In this document: one piece after another, positions 7,113 to 14,847 of the stretch
Position numbering within the stretch: position 1 is the first letter of the stretch
Layout: the number at the start of each line of letters is the position of its first letter
DNA from: an uncultured Clostridia bacterium
GTDB taxonomy: Bacteria > Bacillota > Clostridia > Oscillospirales > Acutalibacteraceae
Reading direction: 5' to 3'
DNA: 39,411 bases
NCBI GenBank assembly: GCA_944376265.1
Contig: CALWCD010000015.1
Span: 1 to 39,411, forward strand
The notes under the pieces: model-generated
The model's database searches: none
What the model was told of the DNA's origin: nothing
Seen by the model: only the letters and a program-made list of their open reading frames with translations
Program-made: the position numbers and the translations under genes

Positions 7113-7399
7113 AAACGCTGAGTATGGTGGGATTGGATGGAGCCCATGGGAGTGGTGGTTGGCAGTAATTTGCCCGGTGAACGGAAGAATCTTCTGGGCC
7201 TGGTCAAGCTGCAAAAGGGCAACGCGCCCCAGCCGGCCATCCGGCAATGCGGTTGGAAGCGGAGCGTTTCTCTCTCCCGCCTTCTCAATCTGGAGCAGCA
7301 GGGCCGCCAGGCGCTGCGCTATTGAAATAACGGCCTTTCCATCCAACTCTTTGGTAAGCTGTCCGGGCTGCTTTCCCAGCGGGAAGGACAGCCTTTTTT
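7113..7399 (+). ncRNA. Candidate structured small RNA (or mRNA of a 62-aa peptide)
   Basis: A self-contained unit of about 285 nt between a strong promoter and a strong terminator. TTGGATGGA (about 7132-7140) can pair perfectly with TCCATCCAA near 7341-7349, closing the molecule. GCCGG/CCGGC and several smaller hairpins lie inside. It does not show the conserved elements of RNase P RNA or tmRNA, and I cannot match it to 6S or SRP RNA. A coding alternative exists: ATG at 7137 to a stop at 7325 gives a basic 62-aa peptide (MEPMGVVVGSN...) with GC-rich third positions but only a weak ribosome site. The two readings cannot be separated by eye. Confidence 0.4.
7358..7399 (+). terminator. Intrinsic terminator of the small transcript
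   Basis: GCTGTCC (7358-7364) pairs with GGACAGC (7386-7392), with an inner GCTG/CAGC pair, followed by CTTTTTT to 7399. It is strong and single-direction, and separates this unit from the kinase gene. From here to 7573 no gene or clear promoter is seen. Confidence 0.75.
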
Positions 7400-7572
7400 C
7401 TGTCCCCATCTAACGCTTCTGCGTCGCTCTGGCCTTTATCCGGGGTATCCATCAGAAGCATCCGCGCTATGCGATGGCAAACAAAAAAAGTCCCCACCGC
7501 CGGTCCCGCCGCCATGCGGCGAAGCAGGCCTATGAGGACTACTTATTTTCCCGAACAAAGGGGGAATACATC

Positions 7573-8874
7573 ATGGAGACCGTTCTTTACACTTTCTGCG
7601 CCTATCTGCCCATCCACCTGCTGGCTTACCTGCCCTTTTTCGATCTGCTGCGCTTTGGAAAAGGCTGGATGGCAGTCACCGTGGCGGGCAACATTTCCAT
7701 CCATCTGCTGGGCGTGGCCTGGGTCATCGCCGCCGGACGACCAGAGCTGGTAATGGCGGTGGGAATGGCTATGGTGCCCATTTCTCTGGCACTGTATTTT
7801 TTGAACGTCCGGCTCTCCCCCAGCAAGCTGCTCTTTACCTATGTGCTGCTGGTCAACTATCAGAACATCGCCTTGGGCGTGTCCGCTTTTCTGGCCGCTC
7901 GGCTGTTTCACGCCAGTCCCCGGAGCCTTGAGAGCGGTGTGCTCTGCCTGGCACTGTGCGCGCTGGCCTGCCTGCCCATGTACCGGCTGTTCCGCTACGC
8001 CGCCCGGCAGGTCTACCGTATCGACGCCCCTCGGCTGTGGCGGGTTATCTGGCTGATTCCCGCTGTGATGAGCGGGATCGTTACCATATTTACCGGAGAT
8101 CTCCCAGAAGACCAGGTGGGGAGCTGGCAGTTCCTACTGACACGCACCAGCCTGCTGCTGTGCGTGGTAGTGGTTTATTGGGTGCTGCTGAATGCTCTGG
8201 AGGGAATCCAGCAGCAGGCTCTCCTCCAGGAGCAGCTGCGCTTTGAGGCTCATCTGCTGGAAACGCAGATCTCTGAACAGAAAAAGCACAACCAGCTGGT
8301 GGTGGAGCACATGGCCGAAATAAGGCAGCAGCGCCACGACCTGCGGCACCAGCTCACAGCCATTCGAGGGCTGGCCAAGGAGGACAACGCTCCCCTGATG
8401 GACTATCTGGACAACCTGCTGAACGCCATCCCCGCTGTTCCCCAGGTCTACTGTGAAAACCCGGCTGTGAACGCCATTGTGTCCCACTACGCCGCATTGT
8501 GTCAGGAGCAAGGGATTGAAACCGATATCCGGCTGTTCATTCCATCGCAAACTGAGCAGATCTCCGACGCGGAGCTGTGCGTTATCTTTGGGAATCTGAT
8601 GGAAAACGCCCTGGAGGCCTGCGGACGCATGGCAGAGGGAAAAAAATTTCTCCGCCTGGGCAGCAGGGTGCATCTGGGCCTTCTGACAATCATTATGGAA
8701 AACAGCTTTGACGGCCAGGTTAAACAGGAACACGGGAAGTATGTCTCCCGCAAACGGGATGACTACGGCGTGGGGCTCAGCTCCATCCAGGCAGTGGCCA
8801 AAAAGCGGGGCGGGGGCGCTCAGTTCGAAGTAGAGGACCGCGTGTTTCGCTCCTCCGTGCACGTGCAGATTTAG
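7573..8874 (+). CDS. AgrC-like GHKL-domain sensor histidine kinase
   Basis: 433 residues from the ATG at 7573, preceded by AAAGGGGG at 8-nt spacing. An upstream in-frame ATG at 7474 would add a basic, non-membrane extension with no ribosome site. The first roughly 215 residues hold about six hydrophobic helices, then a coiled region. The phospho-acceptor block is RHDLRHQ (Arg254, His255). The N box is NLMENALEA (from Asn341), and a glycine-rich ATP lid ends DDYGVGLSSIQ. This is the AgrC/FsrC-type architecture for peptide-signal sensing. No LytTR response regulator, AgrB or AgrD is present nearby, so it is an orphan in this window and its signal is unknown. Confidence 0.88.
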   Translation: METVLYTFCAYLPIHLLAYLPFFDLLRFGKGWMAVTVAGNISIHLLGVAWVIAAGRPELVMAVGMAMVPISLALYFLNVRLSPSKLLFTYVLLVNYQNIALGVSAFLAARLFHASPRSLESGVLCLALCALACLPMYRLFRYAARQVYRIDAPRLWRVIWLIPAVMSGIVTIFTGDLPEDQVGSWQFLLTRTSLLLCVVVVYWVLLNALEGIQQQALLQEQLRFEAHLLETQISEQKKHNQLVVEHMAEIRQQRHDLRHQLTAIRGLAKEDNAPLMDYLDNLLNAIPAVPQVYCENPAVNAIVSHYAALCQEQGIETDIRLFIPSQTEQISDAELCVIFGNLMENALEACGRMAEGKKFLRLGSRVHLGLLTIIMENSFDGQVKQEHGKYVSRKRDDYGVGLSSIQAVAKKRGGGAQFEVEDRVFRSSVHVQI

Positions 8875-9015
8875 CTCTTCTTGCTGCCAAATCCTCCTTG
8901 GATCCTTACGGTCATCTTCCCGCTCCATCTTTCGGGAACGGAGGAACCGCCGAAGCGTCACATCATCACCGCCTTCGCTGTCATTTCGAAAGCGGACCTA
9001 TCCTGAATGTGAAGG

Positions 9016-9046
9016 AAACAAAAGACCGAGATCGCTCCCGGTCTTC
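9016..9046 (-). terminator. Terminator of the EamA transporter unit
   Basis: On the minus strand AAGACCG and CGGTCTT form a 7-bp stem followed by TTTGTTT. It lies about 46 nt past the transporter stop. The rest of 8875-9091 holds no recognisable gene. Confidence 0.6.
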
Positions 9047-9091
9047 ACTTTTGTGAGCCGCAGTTCCTTTCTGCCGTCAGTGTTTTCCGGG

Positions 9092-9985
9092 TCACGACAG
9101 AGTTCGTTTTGATGACGTGAGCGAAGAAAAAACGGCAGCACCCAGAATGATCGCGCCCCCAATCAGCTCCCGAATGCCCGGAACTTCCCCCAAAAACAAA
9201 AAAGCGAACAGAATTCCGTATACGGTCTCCATGCCGGAAATTACTCCGGCAGTCTGGGCCTTCACGTTTCTCTGTGCCGCCACATACAGAGAATGGGCCA
9301 AAGCCGTACAAACCAGTCCAATCGCTGCGATCCCAGCCACCGCTTCAACGGTCCACTGGACCTGCAGCAGAACCACCGCCGGAAGAAGCACCACCGCGGC
9401 AGCACCCTGTTCATAGAAACAGATGGTTCTGGATTCGTAAAACCCGGAAAGATAGCGGTTGGACAGGGACATCACTCCATAGGCCAATGCGGAGATCAGT
9501 CCCCAGAAAATGCCCATCGTCGTTTCGTTTTCCAGTGAAAAAGAAGGAATGGTAATCCCCACCCCCAGCACCAAAACGAAAGCGCTTATCACGCTGCGAA
9601 AACGCAGTTTCTCATGAAATACAAGCGGTTCCAAAACTGTAAGGAATAATGGAAAGGCTGAAAAGGTGATGGCGCCAATGGCCACAGAGGAACTTTGAAT
9701 GGACTGAAAGAATGTGGTCCAGTGGACCGCCAGGATCACACCTGTAAACAGAGCGATTCCATAATCCTTTTTGCATCTGAGCCTCAAACTGGCTTTTGTG
9801 ACAAAAGCGCATAGCAAAAGCGCTATGGAGGAAAAAATCACCCTTCCTCCGGCAATGACCACCGCCGGCACACTTACGAACTGCCCTAAAACAGCGGAAA
9901 AACCAAACATCATGACGGAAAAGTGCAGCAGGGCCAGGCTGTTTTTGTGAGGGTCTCTTTTTCTGGTTTTTTCATGTTCCGCCAT
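9092..9985 (-). CDS. EamA/DMT family transporter
   Basis: 297 residues from the ATG at 9985; an in-frame TTG at 9994 is less likely because it abuts the GAGAG ribosome site. About ten hydrophobic helices occur as two EamA repeats. HWTTFFQSIQSSSVAIGAI is a typical helix 3-4 segment, and AALGLVCTALAHSLYV-like sequence marks the second repeat. DMT proteins exchange or export small metabolites across the cytoplasmic membrane; the substrate is not predictable. Codon use is less GC-biased than in most of the window. It follows the flavoprotein gene by 52 nt and is probably co-transcribed with it. Confidence 0.9.
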   Translation of the reverse strand: MAEHEKTRKRDPHKNSLALLHFSVMMFGFSAVLGQFVSVPAVVIAGGRVIFSSIALLLCAFVTKASLRLRCKKDYGIALFTGVILAVHWTTFFQSIQSSSVAIGAITFSAFPLFLTVLEPLVFHEKLRFRSVISAFVLVLGVGITIPSFSLENETTMGIFWGLISALAYGVMSLSNRYLSGFYESRTICFYEQGAAAVVLLPAVVLLQVQWTVEAVAGIAAIGLVCTALAHSLYVAAQRNVKAQTAGVISGMETVYGILFAFLFLGEVPGIRELIGGAIILGAAVFSSLTSSKRTLS

Positions 9986-10037
9986 GGGAGACAACTCTCA
10001 TTTCTATATGGATTCGGACCGGCTTTGAGGATTCCAC

Positions 10038-10655
10038 TCACCGGATAAAATTGGTCCGCTGAAACGGTTCTCTCTCCGGCAGGCCATACTGCTCTTTTCC
10101 AAGAGCCACAGCTTTTACCAGGAACACCATATTTCGCGCCAGCGTCCGCATCGTCTGCATTCCCTCGTGGTCCTCCAAAACTTCCCCTTTGGCCTGGCCA
10201 TACACCGCATTCCAATACTGACCAGTGGCAATAGGCATCCCGGAAATGGCAAAATATTTATTCAGCTCATCGTAGGTGGCAGAAATACCGCCCCGGCGAG
10301 CTACAGCCACCGAAGCCCCCACTTTCATGGTCTTGTCAAACGACGTGCTGTAAAACAACCTGTCCAGAAAGGAGACCAAGGTTCCGTTTGCGGAAGCGTA
10401 ATACACAGGGGTTGCCACTACCAGACCCTGTGCAGCCTCAAATTTTGGCGCTGTTTCGTTGACCAGGTCGTCAAAAACGCATCTGCTTCTTTCTTTGCAG
10501 CTTCCGCAGGCCATGCATCCCCGAATATCCTTTCCGCCTATTTGAAGCGTTTCCGTCTCCAGTCCCTCTTCCAGAAAAATTTTTTCCATCTCTTTCAGGG
10601 CAGCAGCAGTATTGCCCCCCTGACGAGGACTTCCATTGAGCATTAATACTTTCAT
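10038..10655 (-). CDS. Iron-sulfur flavoprotein-like NAD(P)H-dependent FMN reductase
   Basis: 205 residues. The start is the ATG at 10655, with AAGGAGGG 7 nt upstream. It has a flavodoxin-like fold with the FMN phosphate loop NGSPRQGGNT (7-16) and the flavin-binding VVATPVYYASANG. A compact cysteine motif C-x2-C-x2-C-x5-C (C47, C50, C53, C59, in GCMACGSC) matches the [4Fe-4S] motif of Isf-type iron-sulfur flavoproteins. This suggests an electron-transfer or reductive detoxification role in an anaerobe. It has its own promoter with a palindrome in the spacer, and is followed by an EamA transporter, which suggests a compound-responsive pair. Partner and substrate are unknown. Confidence 0.87.
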   Translation of the reverse strand: MKVLMLNGSPRQGGNTAAALKEMEKIFLEEGLETETLQIGGKDIRGCMACGSCKERSRCVFDDLVNETAPKFEAAQGLVVATPVYYASANGTLVSFLDRLFYSTSFDKTMKVGASVAVARRGGISATYDELNKYFAISGMPIATGQYWNAVYGQAKGEVLEDHEGMQTMRTLARNMVFLVKAVALGKEQYGLPEREPFQRTNFIR

Positions 10656-10676
10656 GGGCAATCCCTCCTTTTCTCC

Positions 10677-10705
10677 ATTGTAGAGGAACGTTCACAAGGA
10701 GTCAA
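10677..10705 (-). promoter_or_regulatory. Promoter with internal palindrome for the flavoprotein/transporter unit
   Basis: Minus strand: TTGACT (10705-10700), 17-nt spacer, TACAAT (10682-10677). The spacer contains the perfect palindrome GAACGTTC, well placed for a dimeric repressor. The TGA stop of the upstream 95-aa gene lies inside the -35 box. Confidence 0.7.
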
Positions 10706-10989
10706 GGAAGAAAAGGACCTTTCAAAATGTTCTGTTCTTCTTTTAGAAGGCGGATAAACAACCCGCCCTGGTGATCTGCACCCCATTTGTTAGACAGTAT
10801 AGTATACTGAATAACAAGTGGGTTGCTGTTCACCTCCAGTTGGATCACACAATGTGATCCCGGCTTCCCGCATCTCAGCGTCACTGAACGTCCTCCGTAA
10901 GGCAGAATCAGGGAAGCAGCTTCTACCTGTCCTGATTGTGCCAGAACCTGTCCCTTTTCGTCAAGTATTTCGCACAAGATCCAATTCAT
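10702..10989 (-). CDS. Unrecognised 95-residue protein
   Basis: Starts MNWILCEILDEKGQVLAQSG at the ATG at 10989, with a strong GGAGGG ribosome site; the longer in-frame extension upstream runs through a terminator hairpin and is not likely translated. The sequence alternates hydrophobic and polar residues (LTL-, VIQLEV-, VIQYTIL-like strands), suggesting a small beta-rich soluble protein. No signal peptide, membrane segment or catalytic motif is seen, and I do not recognise the family. It is less GC-biased than its neighbours. It precedes the flavoprotein gene, whose promoter starts inside its last codons. Confidence 0.6.
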   Translation of the reverse strand: MNWILCEILDEKGQVLAQSGQVEAASLILPYGGRSVTLRCGKPGSHCVIQLEVNSNPLVIQYTILSNKWGADHQGGLFIRLLKEEQNILKGPFLP

Positions 10990-11002
10990 TTTTCTCCCTC
11001 CA

Positions 11003-11039
11003 AAAAACACAGCTGCCGGACCCCTGAAGGACCGGCAGC
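11003..11039 (-). terminator. Terminator or attenuator just upstream of the 95-aa gene
   Basis: Minus strand: GCTGCCGG and CCGGCAGC form an 8-bp stem, extended by partly paired bases, followed by TGTGTTTTTT. The run ends directly against the GGAGGG ribosome site of the gene at 10989. It may end an upstream (decayed) transcript or act as an attenuator. No recognised riboswitch or T-box sequence is seen before it. Confidence 0.55.
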
Positions 11040-11092
11040 CTCCTACCCATTCATCATCCAGGATCAAACAACCAGGCGAGCCCCATCACCCA

Positions 11093-11340
11093 TCACATTT
11101 CTGCTCTCCAACCGCCTTCCGCCACCTTAGCGTCGAACATTTCCATACACATCCCAAGCACATTGCAAGTTGACGAAACAATCGGGCATTCCTCTGTCAA
11201 TGCCAAAACGCGGCCTTTCATGACCATGATGTCGCAGACAAATTCTTATCCATCTTGAAAACAGGAACCATGTCCCACACGAAAGGAACCGCTCCGTCTC
11301 CCGGCAAAACCGGGGGAAATTCCCGGCCTATATTGTTTTG
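11093..11340 (-). pseudogene. Possible decayed reading frame
   Basis: An open stretch of 44 codons (ATG at 11227, stop at 11093) reads MVMKGRVLALTEECP... and ends WRAEM, with 4 Met after the first two and 3 Cys. It has no ribosome site. Just upstream, in a different frame, lies another protein-like stretch ending FVWDMVPVFKMDK. A single frameshift near 11246 would join the two. I do not recognise the product. It overlaps the divergent promoter region of the AraC-type regulator, so it could also be chance coding-like sequence. Confidence 0.25.
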
Positions 11341-11361
11341 AAGAAAAATATGTGCTATACT
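11333..11361 (+). promoter_or_regulatory. Promoter of the YesN/AraC-type regulator
   Basis: TTGTTT (11333-11338), 17-nt spacer, TATACT (11356-11361) with an extended TG. The decamer CTATACTTTT is repeated at 11355-11364 and 11370-11379, 15 bp apart, so the start region carries a direct repeat that could also bind a regulator. Confidence 0.6.
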
Positions 11362-11419
11362 TTTTCAAACTATACTTTTATGGTGCGGGCAGATACAGTG
11401 TGGGAAAGGGGTGGCGCGG

Positions 11420-13594
11420 ATGAAACTATATCGTCGGTTTTTGGCCTCTTATCTCTGCGTCTGCCTCATTCCCCTTGTCTTTTCCCTGATGCTTATCGGG
11501 AACATGCAACAGGAGATCCGGCAATCCATCGCCAAGGAGCAGCAGATCACCCTGCGCACCGCCCAAAGCAGTTTGGAAAGCACCCTGGCAGACGCCTCCA
11601 ACACCCTGGACCTGCTTTCCCAGAACGAACAGCTCCAGGATCTGGCCTCCCGAAGCCAACTGGACGGTCAGGACCTTTACGCCATGGGCAGCGTGCTGCG
11701 GGTGCTCCAGGCTGCCAACGAGCAGCGCCCCTCCTACGTGCGCTGCGTGGTCTACCTTCCCCAGAGCGGGTATCTCATCACCAACAAGAGCACGTACCAC
11801 CCAGACCTTGCAAACGTCTCCACCTGGGACCTGGGTCTGGACTCCCACACCCTGGTGGACGCCCTGGAGGACAGCGGGGTCAATGTGAACGTGCGGACCA
11901 TCCGCTCCCAGGACCAGGGAAGTGGATACCTGCTAGTCACCAAAAAATGCTACGACAGCCGCTATCGGAATCCCCTGGCCTGCCTGGGGACCCTGATCCA
12001 ACTGGAACAGGAGGAGTCCTTCCTGAACACGGACTCCACCCAGATGTTCGTGCTGGATGCCGACGGCAGCTTTTTCTGCGGCAGCTCCCTGGCCCGGGAG
12101 ATCCCACAGCCGGTGGAGGATTCCCAGCCGGTTCAGGGCACCATCCGGGCCGGTTCCGAAACCTGGCTGTACACCGTGTACCCCGCCCAAAGCCTGAGCA
12201 ACCTGCGGTACGGACTGCTGGTTCTCCGCAGCGCCTACTACGGCGCCCTGTGGACCATGTGGCTGCAGCTGGCGGCGGAACTATTCCTGGTGATTACGGT
12301 GGGTGTAGCGCTGGCTGTGTTTCTCAGCCGGCGGACCTGGAGCCCCATCCGCCAGGTGCTGCCCTTTGTGGAAAAGACCTCTGGAAAAGGGGGGGATGAC
12401 TACCATTCCTTAACAGAACTTTCGCAAGCTCTCACAAACTTCGCCCAGGACCGGGAACGGCTGCTGGAACAGCTGATGGCTTCAGAAGAGCGGGACTATG
12501 ACCTGTCCCTATGGCGGTACCTGCTGGGCTTCACCCAGGACCCCTCCTGCCTTTCCCGCTATCTGGAGGAAAGCCAGCCCTTCCGGCTGCTGTCCTTTTC
12601 CCCTGCCCTGGGGGAGGAATCCTCCAGCCAGGACATGCCCTCCCTGCTGGAGGAGCTGTACAAGGCCCTGGAGCAGGCGTTTCTGGACCGGGAAAACGGG
12701 GTCTGCCTCACCATCGGCGCCAACACGGTGATTGTGCTGGTGCAGAACACCGTGGACCTGGAGGAGATCCGTCAGAAGGCTGCTCAGGTGCAGCAGGAGA
12801 CGGGCCATCCTCTGGTGTGCTACGTCAGCGACGTGTGCTCCCATCTGGCGGACGCCCCCGATGCCTGGAACCTGGTGAAGCGGGCCTGCGGCCAGGACAG
12901 CTTCTGGCAGCAGTCACGGCGCTCCGGGGTATGGCTGGCCAAGGAACTGCTGGAATATCCCCGCTACTTCAAGGATTTCCCCCTGCACCGCAAGCAGTTT
13001 CTCAATGCCCTGGCCGCCGGCAAGCCGGAAAAGGTCCGCAAGCCTCTGGAAACGATCCTTCAGGAGGACCTGCTGGACAGCACCCTGCCCATCGAGCTGA
13101 TCCGCCACCGGTGCGGCAGCTTGATCGAGGCCATGCTGCCCTATCTGGAAGAAGAGGACCGGAACCGGGCAGTGGACGTGATCTCCGCCCCCACTGCGGA
13201 AGAGATGCAGAGGGGCCTGCGCCAGCTGGCGGACCGAATGAACCTGCCGGACCAGTCCGGGAAGCCGGAGGAAAAGGGAAGCCAGCTGGTCAGCCAGGTC
13301 CAGGAGTTCATCCGGGAAAACTACCAGGACCCGTTCCTCAACGTCTCCCTGATTGCCGACAAGCTGGACCGGAATCTTTCCACCCTGAGCCACCAGTACA
13401 AAGACCTGACCGGGCGGGGGCTTTTGGAAGAGCTCCACACCGTGCGGCTGGAGGCGGCCAAAAACCTCCTCAAGGAGGGCAAGACCGTGCGGGAAACCGC
13501 GGAACTCACCGGCTATGGGGATTCCCGCGCCCTGATCCGCGCCTTCAAACGCTACGAGGGGAGCACTCCCGGCCAGTTTGTGGACAAAAAGTGA
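11420..13594 (+). CDS. Membrane-anchored AraC/YesN-type transcriptional regulator
   Basis: 724 residues from the ATG at 11420 (AAAGGGG 9 nt upstream; the GTG at 11411 is too close to it). A first transmembrane helix is at about 10-30, then an extracytoplasmic sensor region to about 275, a second helix around 280-305 (LAAELFLVITVGVALAVFL), a cytoplasmic linker, and an AraC-type double helix-turn-helix in the last 100 residues (VSLIADKLDRNLSTLSHQYK, then VRETAELTGYGDSRALIRAF). This is the one-component layout of regulators that sense a sugar outside and switch on the neighbouring ABC importer. It lies directly upstream of such an importer on the same strand, which is the expected target. Confidence 0.92.
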   Translation: MKLYRRFLASYLCVCLIPLVFSLMLIGNMQQEIRQSIAKEQQITLRTAQSSLESTLADASNTLDLLSQNEQLQDLASRSQLDGQDLYAMGSVLRVLQAANEQRPSYVRCVVYLPQSGYLITNKSTYHPDLANVSTWDLGLDSHTLVDALEDSGVNVNVRTIRSQDQGSGYLLVTKKCYDSRYRNPLACLGTLIQLEQEESFLNTDSTQMFVLDADGSFFCGSSLAREIPQPVEDSQPVQGTIRAGSETWLYTVYPAQSLSNLRYGLLVLRSAYYGALWTMWLQLAAELFLVITVGVALAVFLSRRTWSPIRQVLPFVEKTSGKGGDDYHSLTELSQALTNFAQDRERLLEQLMASEERDYDLSLWRYLLGFTQDPSCLSRYLEESQPFRLLSFSPALGEESSSQDMPSLLEELYKALEQAFLDRENGVCLTIGANTVIVLVQNTVDLEEIRQKAAQVQQETGHPLVCYVSDVCSHLADAPDAWNLVKRACGQDSFWQQSRRSGVWLAKELLEYPRYFKDFPLHRKQFLNALAAGKPEKVRKPLETILQEDLLDSTLPIELIRHRCGSLIEAMLPYLEEEDRNRAVDVISAPTAEEMQRGLRQLADRMNLPDQSGKPEEKGSQLVSQVQEFIRENYQDPFLNVSLIADKLDRNLSTLSHQYKDLTGRGLLEELHTVRLEAAKNLLKEGKTVRETAELTGYGDSRALIRAFKRYEGSTPGQFVDKK

Positions 13595-13609
13595 CCTTTT
13601 TCTCCCGTT

Positions 13610-13650
13610 GCCGTTTTTTGCTGCCCTGAAATCACAAAAAACGGCCCTTT
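13610..13650 (+). terminator. Terminator after the AraC-type regulator
   Basis: GCCGTTTTTTG (13610-13620) and CAAAAAACGGC (13635-13645) form a perfect 11-bp stem, followed by CCCTTTT. It separates the regulator from the transporter operon. Confidence 0.7.
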
Positions 13651-13707
13651 TCCCCTGTTGCGAGAATGTCAAATTTTTGTGAACGAGGGTGGGGCAAAAT
13701 TTGGTTG

Positions 13708-13737
13708 TTTACAGTTTATTAAGAACTTATGTACAAT
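13708..13737 (+). promoter_or_regulatory. Promoter of the sugar ABC transporter operon
   Basis: TTTACA (13708-13713), 18-nt spacer, TACAAT (13732-13737), followed by a leader of about 100 nt. A second, weaker pair (TTGTGT at 13792, TATTAT at 13816) lies closer to the gene. AraC-type binding sites cannot be assigned by eye. Confidence 0.55.
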
Positions 13738-13844
13738 AGTGTCAGAAATTCCGGCGGCGTCTGTCGGTTATTTTTGCGGTTCTGGAACAATTTGTGTTAA
13801 ATTCTCACAGAACTGTATTATCAGCATGAGGAAGAGAGGTTGAA

Positions 13845-14819
13845 GTGCGTATGCGCAAGAATGCGTCGTATCTTTCGAACCCGGCCATCCAGGTTCGGAA
13901 ACCCCGAAAGTACACTTGGGACAACATTAAGAAGAACACCATTCGGAACTGGCCGTTGCTTGTGATGGTCCTGCCCGCCCTGGCGTTCTACATTTTGTTC
14001 CACTACATTCCCATGGGCGGTCTGTGGATGGCCTTCGAGAACTTCAAACCCAAGCTGGGCATCTTTGGTTCTCCCTTTGTGGGCCTGGACAACTTCATGG
14101 ATTTCTTTAACTCCGCCTACGCCTGGCGTACCATCCGCAACACGCTGATCCTCAGCGGCCTGCAGATCGGCATCGAGTTCCCCATCACCATCATCTTCGC
14201 CCTGCTGCTCAACGAGCTGCGCAGCAAGCGCTACAAGAGACTGGTGCAGACCGTTTCCTACATGCCCTACTTCGTCTCCATGGTGGTTATGGCCGGTATT
14301 ATTGTGGACTTCTGCTCCACCACCGGACCTCTGGCCGCAATGGTGGGCGCCTTTACCGGCAACACCGAGAACCTGCTGGGCAACGATGCCTACTGGAGGC
14401 CCATTTACGTCCTTTCGGACCTATGGAAAGACTTGGGCTTCAACGCCATCATCTATGTGGCGGCTTTGTCCGGCATTGACCAGACTCTCTACGAGGCCGC
14501 CGAGATTGACGGCGCAAACCGGATGCAGCGCATCCTGCGGGTCACCATCCCCGGCATTATCGACACCATTATGATCATGCTCATCCTGCGCATCGGCCAG
14601 ATGCTCTCTGTGGGCTACGAAAAGACCATTCTGCTGTACAACCCCCAGGTGTACGAAACTGCCGACATTCTCTCCAGCTTCATCTACCGCAAGGGTATTC
14701 AGGAGATGAACTACGGCTATTCCACCGCCGTTTCCCTGTTCAACTCCGTGATCAACTTCGTGCTGCTCCTGGTGGCCAACGCCTTCAGCAAGAAGTACAC
14801 GGAAACCGGCTTGTTCTGA
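13845..14819 (+). CDS. Sugar ABC transporter permease, LplB/UgpA type
   Basis: 324 residues if started at the GTG at 13845 (AGAGG 5 nt upstream); the ATG at 13851 is the alternative and would remove two residues. Six membrane helices follow a long polar N-terminus. The ATPase-contact EAA loop is seen as EAAEIDGANRMQRILRVTIP at about 220-240. The sequence is closest in style to the LplB/YtcP-system permeases of Firmicutes that import oligosaccharides or their breakdown products. It forms the membrane channel with the next gene. No ATPase gene lies in the window; such systems often share one MsmX-type ATPase encoded elsewhere. Confidence 0.93.
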   Translation: MRMRKNASYLSNPAIQVRKPRKYTWDNIKKNTIRNWPLLVMVLPALAFYILFHYIPMGGLWMAFENFKPKLGIFGSPFVGLDNFMDFFNSAYAWRTIRNTLILSGLQIGIEFPITIIFALLLNELRSKRYKRLVQTVSYMPYFVSMVVMAGIIVDFCSTTGPLAAMVGAFTGNTENLLGNDAYWRPIYVLSDLWKDLGFNAIIYVAALSGIDQTLYEAAEIDGANRMQRILRVTIPGIIDTIMIMLILRIGQMLSVGYEKTILLYNPQVYETADILSSFIYRKGIQEMNYGYSTAVSLFNSVINFVLLLVANAFSKKYTETGLF

Positions 14820-14847
14820 TTGAAATTAGGGAAAGGAGAGATCTTCC

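Noticed and set aside
7137-7325. AgrD-like signal peptide gene for the downstream AgrC-like kinase
   Set aside because: The 62-aa frame has a single Cys and no thiolactone-ring context or acidic AgrD tail, and there is no agrB. The terminator also separates it from the kinase.
7474-7572. Longer N-terminus of the GHKL kinase
   Set aside because: The extension is basic and non-membrane with no ribosome site. A strong AAAGGGGG precedes the ATG at 7573, where the first membrane helix begins.
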